From Prevotella sp. (GTDB taxonomy: Bacteria > Bacteroidota > Bacteroidia > Bacteroidales > Bacteroidaceae), in the NCBI GenBank assembly GCA_017430675.1, contig JAFRMM010000155.1, forward strand, positions 1-30,297: a stretch of 30,297 bases of DNA, written 5' to 3'. Under the pieces are notes generated by a model, which saw only the letters and a program-made list of their open reading frames with translations, was not told where the DNA came from and ran no database searches. Shown in pieces: positions 16,701-21,943 of this stretch (position 1 is its first letter; every line of letters begins with the position of its first letter). A program made the position numbers and the translations under genes.

Positions 16701-17491
16701 CTACCCGTAACATTGTTGATATAGGTCGTACTTCCATAAGACGCTGAGGTCGAGGCCCCACTGTCTTCACTGCTGCCGATACCAGCCGCGCCTCCACCGG
16801 CATCGTAATACTGGTGCCAAGTGCCGCCCTGGGCCGTGATGGTGCCGCCATTGATTGTGATAGTGCCGCAACCCTGTGGGAAAAGCATGTTGCTGACTTG
16901 ATTTGTTTTATTGCTATTTCCTATGGAGCCGATTCCTGCGCCGCCGCCCATCTCGTTACCGCCCGTAGCGGTCAGCGAACCCGTACTGGCTGCGGTAATC
17001 TCCAGCGTACAGCCGTCTGGCACGGCAATGCCCGCACCGCCATAGCCGCCTTTCAGCGTGTTTGTGCCAATCAGGGTAAGGTGGAGCGTTGCCCCGTTCA
17101 CTAACGAGATGCCCGATGCTCTCGTTTTCGCCGAGTTGTTAAACTCCGAGTAGTCGGCCGTAAAGCCGTCGATGGTCAGGTTCAGTTCGATGCCGTCCAC
17201 AACGATGGCACCCTGTGAGATAAAGTTGCCGTGCTGCCCTGTATAGGAACTCGACGGCACGGTGCCGCTGATGCTCTTGTTGTGGTACGTGCTCATGTTG
17301 CTGCTGTTGATCACCACTGCCGTGTTCTGCGTGATGTCAGCCGCCCACGCCGTCGCCGTCGTGAGCAGTGCGAGGATGATGGTTGCTGCCCACCGTGCGT
17401 TACGTCCGCTGGGGGGGGCAATTTTTTCTGCGTGCCGCATCATCAGCGATGCCGCATGCAGGAGTCTTGTTTTGATTTTTAATCGTGTCAT
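13760..17491 (-). CDS. Large secreted surface protein with C-terminal sorting-like tail
   Basis: A 1243-residue exported protein. An unusually long, basic N-terminal region (1-32) precedes the signal peptide core (about 33-50, ending ATAWA). Residues 51-390 are Gly/Thr/Asn-rich with repeated GGAGIG and ITINGGTITAQGG motifs, suggesting a beta-helix. Then come an InlB-type B repeat (VSIQQTDGGTVASDKSSAEY to VRAQF), a GLUG-like region (VGGLAGIASG, NCVFAGSINGG) and another repeat ending VSVTATW. The C-terminus (VWYSLDGRRLNGKPSAKGLY, then NNGKKVIVK) matches the tail on many Prevotella proteins thought to exit by the type IX system. It is probably a cell-surface or secreted adhesin-like protein; ligand unknown. 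An 8-C tract lies at codons 24-26. The 47-residue peptide gene follows without a gap. Confidence 0.82.
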   Translation of the reverse strand: MTRLKIKTRLLHAASLMMRHAEKIAPPSGRNARWAATIILALLTTATAWAADITQNTAVVINSSNMSTYHNKSISGTVPSSSYTGQHGNFISQGAIVVDGIELNLTIDGFTADYSEFNNSAKTRASGISLVNGATLHLTLIGTNTLKGGYGGAGIAVPDGCTLEITAASTGSLTATGGNEMGGGAGIGSIGNSNKTNQVSNMLFPQGCGTITINGGTITAQGGTWHQYYDAGGGAAGIGSSEDSGASTSASYGSTTYINNVTGSITINDGTINATGGASSAGIGGGTAGTVQAISIKGGQVIVTRGSDDAAAIGTGYNGFTSGSGTLTCPLITIEHGTVQANGNIGFGNAFVASNNVGDSYAFIGEANVTCTGTMNEPKMPEVQNSKTINIPDGVSAFRVYDPAGKDAEYSTQETGTSALTITAPTGYRLQVTGTVKATGTFKVYDGTSESTQLAIVSNNMSGTPVSTASSGQNLKLKYATSGMSFGNPTYRSDYELLVTVFRAGEKKTVSIQQTDGGTVASDKSSAEYGETVTLTVTPNTNKFVERVIYNDGSDHTVNRSDEGKYRFAMPLNDVTVRAQFENINNLNFGTITGLKDVYLYDGGNAIDISYGVESADGTELNSTSDYDAVITNSSNAAVTSVTAIGTYMLTITGKSNYTGSLTKTFVVQEGLRGSGTIEAPYLIGSTDEWDIFVRKVNSGVTFAGQYIDLKRNITVAQGISNEKYFQGTFNGNSHTITMNNVSGKGLFGSMEQENTSSWSHPTITIKDLTVAGSITDSGKGNYCAAVVGIIGGGNLPCALENIIVTADITTTSTYVGGLAGIASGSQTKSISNCVFAGSINGGTHAAGMVGSAYNYTYDITITNCLEVGTYTNVANFHPMAAVANNTVTVTNGYYVHPKYGSPNGNCTQGTQVFTITTDGYCDATATVATSYGGTDYYTAGTEVTLSHTDRAGYTFGSYESRDVTITNDAFTMPTNNVSVTATWTENIATLDETTNALAELTAMSGKQTKVRFTRTGLTAGAYSTICLPFGFDAPANCTFYTFKGVKKVGSDWVADVEDAGTSLSADHPYIFTTTDTEVTFSNDAVTAAASYSDTNAKTTVSGWTFQGTYTPITWDSNIAPGTYGFTGTTDTSVQGNTIQAGTFIHLVSGASAKPFRAYLVYGDGTNQLARATTRSAAEELPSRIIVRIIGSNGETTAIGTLGTRTGEITDADVWYSLDGRRLNGKPSAKGLYINNGKKVIVK
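17411..17418 (-). repeat. C8 homopolymer near the 5' end of the surface-protein gene
   Basis: Eight G on the plus strand read as CCCCCCCC on the coding strand, within codons for Ala-Pro-Pro just before the signal peptide core. A one-base slip would put the signal peptide out of frame with the start. Confidence 0.9.
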
Positions 17492-17516
17492 TGTTTACTT
17501 TATTTTATTGTTTTAT

Positions 17517-17547
17517 TTTGTTTATTCAATAATTATTCGTAACTTTG
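17517..17547 (+). promoter_or_regulatory. Promoter of the toxin-antitoxin operon
   Basis: TTTG at 17517-17520, 19 nt, then TAACTTTG at 17540-17547. The antitoxin ATG at 17575 is 27 nt downstream. The same 83-bp intergenic region must carry the divergent surface-protein promoter, for which I see no clear -7 box; its leader is very A-rich. Confidence 0.75.
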
Positions 17548-17574
17548 CCCCCAACAATTAAACTTGTTTGGATT

Positions 17575-17814
17575 ATGACGACATTAGAATTGAATGCAGA
17601 ACTGTACCGCGCCATAGGCGAGATAGCCGATGACGAGACCTTGATGGCGAAGGTGCTGAAGTATGTAAAGAAACTGGCCGCTAAGAAGCAGACGATGGAT
17701 GAGACGGAATACATCATGTCGTCGCCAAGGATGGTTGAGATATTGCGTGAAGGTGAAAAAGAAATAGCCGAAGGGAATTTTACGCCAATAGCCATTGAAG
17801 ACTTATGGAAGTAG
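17575..17814 (+). CDS. Antitoxin of a YoeB-type module
   Basis: A 79-residue, acidic, probably helical protein. The N-terminal half ([20 protein letters not shown], then [18 protein letters not shown]) resembles short antitoxins that accompany YoeB/Txe toxins in Bacteroidetes. The C-terminal tail ([20 protein letters not shown]) would wrap the toxin. In such modules the antitoxin binds the toxin and represses the shared promoter. Start is the ATG at 17575; an in-frame ATG at 17545 lies within the -7 box. It overlaps the toxin gene by 10 nt. Because the toxin is shortened, this antitoxin may now act mainly as a remnant or as a guard against related toxins elsewhere (inference). Confidence 0.75.
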   Translation: MTTLELNAELYRAIGEIADDETLMAKVLKYVKKLAAKKQTMDETEYIMSSPRMVEILREGEKEIAEGNFTPIAIEDLWK

Positions 17815-17984
17815 TCCTGTTTCAGAAACATCCCTTCACTGGTATTGGAAAGCCTGAACCGCTGAAGGGTGAGAACGGCAAGTGGAGTCGCCGTATCACG
17901 GATGAACACCGGATGATTTATTCCATCAGCAGTGGAAGAATCTATGTCTTTGTGTTTTCGCTGAGGTACCATTACTCGAAGTGA
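17805..17984 (+). CDS. YoeB-type mRNA interferase, N-terminally truncated
   Basis: A 59-residue protein. From residue 9 on ([28 protein letters not shown], then FSLRYHYSK at the end) it lines up closely with the C-terminal two thirds of E. coli YoeB (84 residues). YoeB cleaves mRNA at the ribosomal A site. The residues equivalent to catalytic Glu46, Arg65, His83 and Tyr84 are all kept (Glu18, Arg36, then His and Tyr in RYHY). Missing are about 25-30 residues forming the N-terminal strand and two helices; only MEVVLFQ precedes the conserved part. The open reading frame is intact, so a deletion inside the gene that kept the frame is likely. It overlaps the antitoxin by 10 nt. Whether it still folds or is toxic is uncertain. 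Confidence 0.8.
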   Translation: MEVVLFQKHPFTGIGKPEPLKGENGKWSRRITDEHRMIYSISSGRIYVFVFSLRYHYSK

Positions 17985-17991
17985 TTCTTCA

Positions 17992-18068
17992 CCAGACCAC
18001 GACATCATCCCTCGCACAGCACGAAGCCCTGCGGGGGATGATTGTATCTGATATGTCGTTGGTCTTGT
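17992..18068. repeat. Long imperfect inverted repeat downstream of the toxin gene
   Basis: The left half contains AGACCACGACATCATCCC (about 17994-18011). The right half contains GGGGATGAT (about 18036-18044) and then ATGTCGTTGGTCT (about 18053-18065). The outer arms (AGACCA-CGACAT against ATGTCGTTGGTCT) pair with one bulged base and the inner ATCATCCC/GGGGATGAT arms pair almost fully, but the spacing differs on the two sides. It lies between convergent genes and may be a bidirectional terminator or remnant of a small repeat element. Confidence 0.6.
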
Positions 18069-18096
18069 CATCATCTCTTCTTGCGTTTTTGAATAG

Positions 18097-18219
18097 TTAC
18101 CGTCGCCAGAGGCGCACCATCAGTACAGCGAAGGTGGTGAAGATGGCGGCATAGGCCATTCCGATAACGATGAGCAGCCATAGGGGCGTTACGTTGATGA
18201 ATCTCGAAAACTCTTCCAT
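18097..18219 (-). CDS. 40-residue single-span membrane protein
   Basis: Reading leftward from the ATG at 18219 gives 40 residues: MEEFSRFINVTPLW, a hydrophobic span LLIVIGMAYAAIFTTFAVLM, then a basic end VRLWRR. One transmembrane helix with an acidic start and basic end predicts N-out/C-in topology. A TACCTTTG promoter box at 18248-18241 leaves a leader of about 15 nt. Initiation site, length and a fitting promoter together argue for a real gene although it is very short. I do not recognise the family. It stands divergent from the AraC-type regulator and convergent with the toxin-antitoxin genes, so it is its own transcription unit. Confidence 0.65.
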   Translation of the reverse strand: MEEFSRFINVTPLWLLIVIGMAYAAIFTTFAVLMVRLWRR

Positions 18220-18240
18220 AAGTGGTTGACTAATTTGCTG

Positions 18241-18248
18241 CAAAGGTA
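18241..18248 (-). promoter_or_regulatory. -7 box for the 40-residue membrane protein
   Basis: TACCTTTG on the minus strand, flanked by the usual Bacteroidales context (CTGCAAAGGTACAAAA on the plus strand). No good -33 TTTG is seen at the expected distance. Confidence 0.55.
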
Positions 18249-18288
18249 CAAAATTCCTTCCGAACTGACCTTATAAATATACGCGTAG

Positions 18289-18350
18289 GTGTCCCAATTC
18301 GGTGTTTTGGGACTGTTTGGGTGTCTCATTTCGTCGAATTGGGACACTTT
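18289..18350 (+). promoter_or_regulatory. Duplicated palindromic operator-like sites upstream of the AraC-type gene
   Basis: Two copies of a roughly 30-bp sequence repeat with an exact 32-bp period (23 of 32 bases identical by hand alignment). Each copy is a dyad: copy 1 pairs GTCCCAA (18291-18297) with TTGGGAC (18307-18313); copy 2 pairs GTGTCTCA (18321-18328) with TGGGACAC (18340-18347). The outermost arms GTGTCCCAATTCG (18289-18301) and CGAATTGGGACAC (18335-18347) are also perfect 13-bp inverted copies. The array ends 12 nt before the -33 element. Centres 32 bp apart place both on the same DNA face, as expected for cooperative binding of a dimeric regulator. Confidence 0.75.
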
Positions 18351-18361
18351 CGTGCCGACAA

Positions 18362-18393
18362 TTTGCAGATTTCATCGTTTTTTCGTACCTTTG
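18362..18393 (+). promoter_or_regulatory. Promoter of the AraC-type regulator gene
   Basis: TTTG at 18362-18365, 20 nt, then TACCTTTG at 18386-18393: an ideal Bacteroidetes promoter, 21 nt ahead of the ATG at 18415. Confidence 0.8.
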
Positions 18394-18414
18394 CACGCGA
18401 AAAGTGAGACGACG

Positions 18415-19545
18415 ATGGGAGAGATGCAATTCACGGCTGTGACGATGCTATTGCTTATGGCGATAGCACTGGTGGCATGGCTGCCCCGCAGGGTGTCGCA
18501 CGACAAAGTGGCCAACAGGTCACGCTGGCTGATGGCTGGCGGACTGGCACTGCTGGTCGTGCAGTTTGCGTTGCAATATGCACTTGACCTGCGGCAGATG
18601 GGCGTCACTCAGGCTGCCATGCTCAACCTGCTGTTTTTCATCCCCTCCTCAGCCCTGCTGTCGCTGAGCGTGCTCAACATGCAGCGACAGGGACGGCTGA
18701 CACGTGCAGAATGTTGGGCAGTAGTGCCTACGTGGTTTCTGGCGACGGGCCTCATAGTCTGGGGTATAGCGACTGGCGGCGAACCACTGCTGGCTGGCTC
18801 TGATCGTCTGCTTACTGCGGAGGTGATGGCAAGTGCCGTCTATGCCGTGATGCAGTTATTCTACTCAGTGAGAAATCTCCGTGAGTTATCACGCATGCAG
18901 TTGGCCCTCGACAATTACTACGCCCAAGAACGGCGCGGGCTGCTAACCTGGTTCCGTGTGAGTATCGTGGTGCTAACGGTGCTGTCGTTGTCGGTGCCCC
19001 TACTTATTTTCCTGTCGGGCTGGCCGTTAGCCGCCTATGGGATATTCTTCTTCGGGGGCATCTTCTATCTGTGGTTTATGTCCGTGCGTTATTTGCTGAC
19101 CCAGCAAGCCCTGCAGGTACGTCAGGCTGTGGAAAACGCAGAGAAAGAGAAGAAGATGAAACAAGCGAAGAATGAGAAACCGGCATCATCTGAAGCGATG
19201 ACGCAGATTAGCCAGGCCGTGGCGCGATGGATTAAGAGTGGCGGTCCTTTGCGCAGCGACATCACCAACCCGGAGGTTGCCCGCGAGATAGGTATCTCCA
19301 GCAATCAGTTGACGGTATGGGTGACGGCATCAGGCCACGAGTCGTTTAAGCAGTGGATCACTAAACTGCGCATCGAAGAGGCAAAGCGCGTCATCAAGGC
19401 CAATCCCGAGTGGTCGAACGAATCCATCGCCGACCACTGCGGCTTCTCCCGTTCCAGTTTCTATCGCATCTTCAAGAACGAGACGGGCATGTCACCTACG
19501 CAATATGCAAAGGAGCCGCTCTGTTGTTACGATGACCAACCATAA
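18415..19545 (+). CDS. Membrane-anchored AraC-family transcriptional regulator
   Basis: A 376-residue protein. The first about 225 residues contain six or so hydrophobic segments (for example MQFTAVTMLLLMAIALVAWL and, near the end, PLAAYGIFFFGGIFYLWFM), so it sits in the inner membrane. A charged linker (NAEKEKKMKQAKNEK) leads to an AraC/XylS DNA-binding domain at about 275-370: two helix-turn-helix units with VAREIGISSNQLTVWV and IADHCGFSRSSFYRIFKNET, then GMSPTQYAK. Membrane AraC proteins of this plan occur in Bacteroidetes; the signal they sense is generally unknown. I start at the ATG at 18415 just behind a strong promoter; the longer in-frame start at 18289 is inside the operator array. 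The operator array makes autoregulation plausible. Confidence 0.85.
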   Translation: MGEMQFTAVTMLLLMAIALVAWLPRRVSHDKVANRSRWLMAGGLALLVVQFALQYALDLRQMGVTQAAMLNLLFFIPSSALLSLSVLNMQRQGRLTRAECWAVVPTWFLATGLIVWGIATGGEPLLAGSDRLLTAEVMASAVYAVMQLFYSVRNLRELSRMQLALDNYYAQERRGLLTWFRVSIVVLTVLSLSVPLLIFLSGWPLAAYGIFFFGGIFYLWFMSVRYLLTQQALQVRQAVENAEKEKKMKQAKNEKPASSEAMTQISQAVARWIKSGGPLRSDITNPEVAREIGISSNQLTVWVTASGHESFKQWITKLRIEEAKRVIKANPEWSNESIADHCGFSRSSFYRIFKNETGMSPTQYAKEPLCCYDDQP

Positions 19546-19581
19546 TAACGGCTTTCGGCTCCTATTAGCAAATAAAAAAAG

Positions 19582-19655
<74 letters not shown>

Positions 19656-19684
19656 GACCTTGGCTGATTTTTGCAAATCGGCTG

Positions 19685-19716
19685 CAAAGGTAGGTATTTT
19701 TTCGGAAACGACCAAA
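19685..19716 (-). promoter_or_regulatory. Promoter of tRNA-Arg
   Basis: On the minus strand TTTG at 19716-19713, 20 nt, then TACCTTTG at 19692-19685, about 30 nt ahead of the tRNA 5' end. It lies in the 75-bp gap behind the ygiQ-type gene, so the tRNA has its own start. Confidence 0.75.
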
Positions 19717-19730
19717 TTTTCACGGGAAAA

Positions 19731-21569
19731 TCATTTGCGGCGGCAATAGAGTTTATTGATCAAGTCAGGCCGCCCGATACGGCGCAGACTATGCTCGATA
19801 TCTCGCCGTGCCTCTGGTTTGTACCAGAAGAAGTATTGTCGTTGGGCCAGTTTCTCCTTTTGGCTCTTGGCACTGAAGACAGGCTCCAGGGTATAGGGGT
19901 CGTAGCCGGTGTACCAGGTCTCCGTGGCGTTGGTCATCGGCGTGGGGGTGAAGTCCTGAACCTGTTCTAAGTGGAAGTCAAGGTTCTTGGTAATGACGGC
20001 CAATTCGGCCATGTCCTCCTCACGGCAGCCTGGATGACTGCTGATGAAGTAGGGGATTATCTGCTCATGGAGATTCTCTTCACGGTTGATGCGATCAAAA
20101 ATGCGCTTGAACTCATAGAACTGCTGGAAGGAGGGCTTGCGCATCAGATAGAGCACTCGGTCACTGGTATGTTCCGGTGCCACCTTCAGACGCCCGCTCA
20201 CATGACGGGTGATGAGTTCACGGATATACTGAAGGGCGGCACGGTTGGACGCTTCGTCCTTGCTCTTATGTAGCAGCAGGTCATATCGCACGCCGCTGCC
20301 AATAAAACTGCGTTTGATGCCTGGCAGGGCATCTACGGCATGATAGATCTCTAGCAGTTGTTGGTGGTTGGTGTCGAGGTTTGGGCACACCTGCGGATGG
20401 ATACAACTGGGACGTTTGCACTTCTCACAGGCGTTCTTGTTGCGCCCCGCCATACCGTACATGTTCGCAGAGGGACCGCCGAGGTCGGAGAGATAACCTT
20501 TGAAATCGGGCATCTCTATCACTTGTTTTACCTCTTTCAATATGCTCTCCTTGGAACGACAGCAGATAAACTTCCCCTGATGGGCGGAGATGGTGCAGAA
20601 GGCACAGCCGCCGAAACAGCCACGGTGGATATTGACACTGTGCTTGATCATGTCGTAGGCAGGGATCCGCTTACCTTTGTACTTCGGATGAGGCTGTCGG
20701 GTGTAGGGCAGGTCGAAAGAGGCATCCAGTTCCTCTGTGGTCATGGGCGGGTAGGGGGGATTCACGACAACGAACAGTCCGTCAACGTCCTGTAGCAGTC
20801 GGGAGGCATGTATCATGTTCGACTGTTCCTCAATGTGGCGGAAGTTCTCAGCCTGAGAACGCTTGTTTTTCAGACATTCCTCATGCGAATGGAGCACAAT
20901 ATCGTTTTCGCCGATACCACCAGGAATATCCTCCTTACGAGAGAGATAGACCGTCTGAGGAATGTTGCGGATATCACAGATATGTTCACCCTCGTTGAGC
21001 CGCCGTGCCAGTTCGAGGGTGGTCTTCTCGCCCATGCCGTAGGTAATCATGTCGGCACCTGAATCGCAGAGAATACACTTGCGGAGACTGTCCTGCCAAT
21101 AGTCGTAATGGGTGAGACGGCGCATGGAGGCCTCAATGCCGCCAAGGATAACAGGCACATCTGGGAATAGTTGCTTGAGGATCTTGGTATAGACAATGGT
21201 TGGGTATTCGGGGCGCATGTCGTGTCGTCCGTCTGGACTATACGCGTCTTCTGACCGCAGACGGCGGTTGGCTGTGTATTTGTTTACCATCGAGTCCATA
21301 CAGCCAGGGGAAATGCCGAAGAAGAGTCGTGGACGGCCGAGTTTCTTAAAGTCACGGTAGTCTCCATGCCAGTCTGGCTGGGGCACGATGGCCACTTTGT
21401 AGCCAGCAGCCTCCAGAGTCCGCCCGATAACAGCCACTCCGAAAGAGGGATGGTCAATATAGGCATCCCCGGAAAAGAGAATGACATCGACCTCCGTCCA
21501 TCCGCGGAGGTCGAGTTCCTTTTTCGTGGTTGGTAAAAAATCCGTCAGCCTATACTCTCTACTATTCAC
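19731..21569 (-). CDS. YgiQ-family radical SAM protein
   Basis: A 612-residue cytoplasmic protein of the YgiQ (UPF0313) family. The N-terminal part (FLPTTKKELDLRGW, VILFSGDAYIDHPSFG, VILGGIEASMRRLTHYDYW) is the typical YgiQ leader. The radical SAM cluster motif is Cys318-x3-Cys322-x2-Cys325 in HRGCFGGCAFC. Later landmarks are SDLGGPSANMYGM, a Cys-rich segment CEKCKRPSCIHPQVCP and LKVAPEHTSDRVL. The reaction of the family is not established. No ATG fits the start; the GTG at 21569 is preceded by AAAGGTG, a usable ribosome binding site, and gives the expected N-terminus. It is last in the leftward operon, 10 nt after the 114-residue gene. Confidence 0.9.
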   Translation of the reverse strand: MNSREYRLTDFLPTTKKELDLRGWTEVDVILFSGDAYIDHPSFGVAVIGRTLEAAGYKVAIVPQPDWHGDYRDFKKLGRPRLFFGISPGCMDSMVNKYTANRRLRSEDAYSPDGRHDMRPEYPTIVYTKILKQLFPDVPVILGGIEASMRRLTHYDYWQDSLRKCILCDSGADMITYGMGEKTTLELARRLNEGEHICDIRNIPQTVYLSRKEDIPGGIGENDIVLHSHEECLKNKRSQAENFRHIEEQSNMIHASRLLQDVDGLFVVVNPPYPPMTTEELDASFDLPYTRQPHPKYKGKRIPAYDMIKHSVNIHRGCFGGCAFCTISAHQGKFICCRSKESILKEVKQVIEMPDFKGYLSDLGGPSANMYGMAGRNKNACEKCKRPSCIHPQVCPNLDTNHQQLLEIYHAVDALPGIKRSFIGSGVRYDLLLHKSKDEASNRAALQYIRELITRHVSGRLKVAPEHTSDRVLYLMRKPSFQQFYEFKRIFDRINREENLHEQIIPYFISSHPGCREEDMAELAVITKNLDFHLEQVQDFTPTPMTNATETWYTGYDPYTLEPVFSAKSQKEKLAQRQYFFWYKPEARRDIEHSLRRIGRPDLINKLYCRRK

Positions 21570-21579
21570 TTTCTCACCT

Positions 21580-21924
21580 TTAATTAAACGGTGTTCCCTG
21601 GTAAGCGCGTGTCGTCATGCCAAGGTTGTCGTTGCCCCTGTTCTTCCAGTTGATGTAGAGCAGCACGAGTTGTTGCAGACCGTATGCCTTCATGTTGGGA
21701 TGGTAGATGACGTCAAGACACAGGTCAAGCAGACTCTTGTCCTTGCCGGCATCGCCCTCAAGCAATCCGCGGATGTTCAGTTTCAACTTGTCAAGCACCT
21801 GCTCATCCACGTAGCCGTTGGAATCAATGAGGTCACGGAAAAGTTGATACTTCTCAATGGTCAAAAGATGATCGTCGGAGACTTCGATACTCCGGGTTCC
21901 GGATGAATTGGTCTGGATTTTCAT
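21580..21924 (-). CDS. Uncharacterised 114-residue protein
   Basis: A soluble, mostly helical protein with no signal peptide, membrane span or motif I recognise. It starts MKIQTNSSGTRSIEVSDDHL and is rich in Leu and Asp in the middle (LLDLCLDVIYHP), ending in a polar tail. It lies 19 nt behind the amidase-golvesin gene and 10 nt ahead of the ygiQ-type gene, so it is an operon member. The ATG at 21924 is the only reasonable start. Confidence 0.75.
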   Translation of the reverse strand: MKIQTNSSGTRSIEVSDDHLLTIEKYQLFRDLIDSNGYVDEQVLDKLKLNIRGLLEGDAGKDKSLLDLCLDVIYHPNMKAYGLQQLVLLYINWKNRGNDNLGMTTRAYQGTPFN

Positions 21925-21943
21925 ACGCTTTTGTTTTTAAGTT

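Noticed and set aside
15900..17300. CRISPR-like or satellite DNA in the surface-protein gene
   Set aside because: The repeats are protein-level Gly/Thr motifs in one open frame, with no constant DNA repeat and spacer pattern.
18289..18414. Longer N-terminus of the AraC-type regulator starting at 18289
   Set aside because: That reading lies in the operator array and promoter; the ATG at 18415 follows the -7 box and begins with the first membrane helix.
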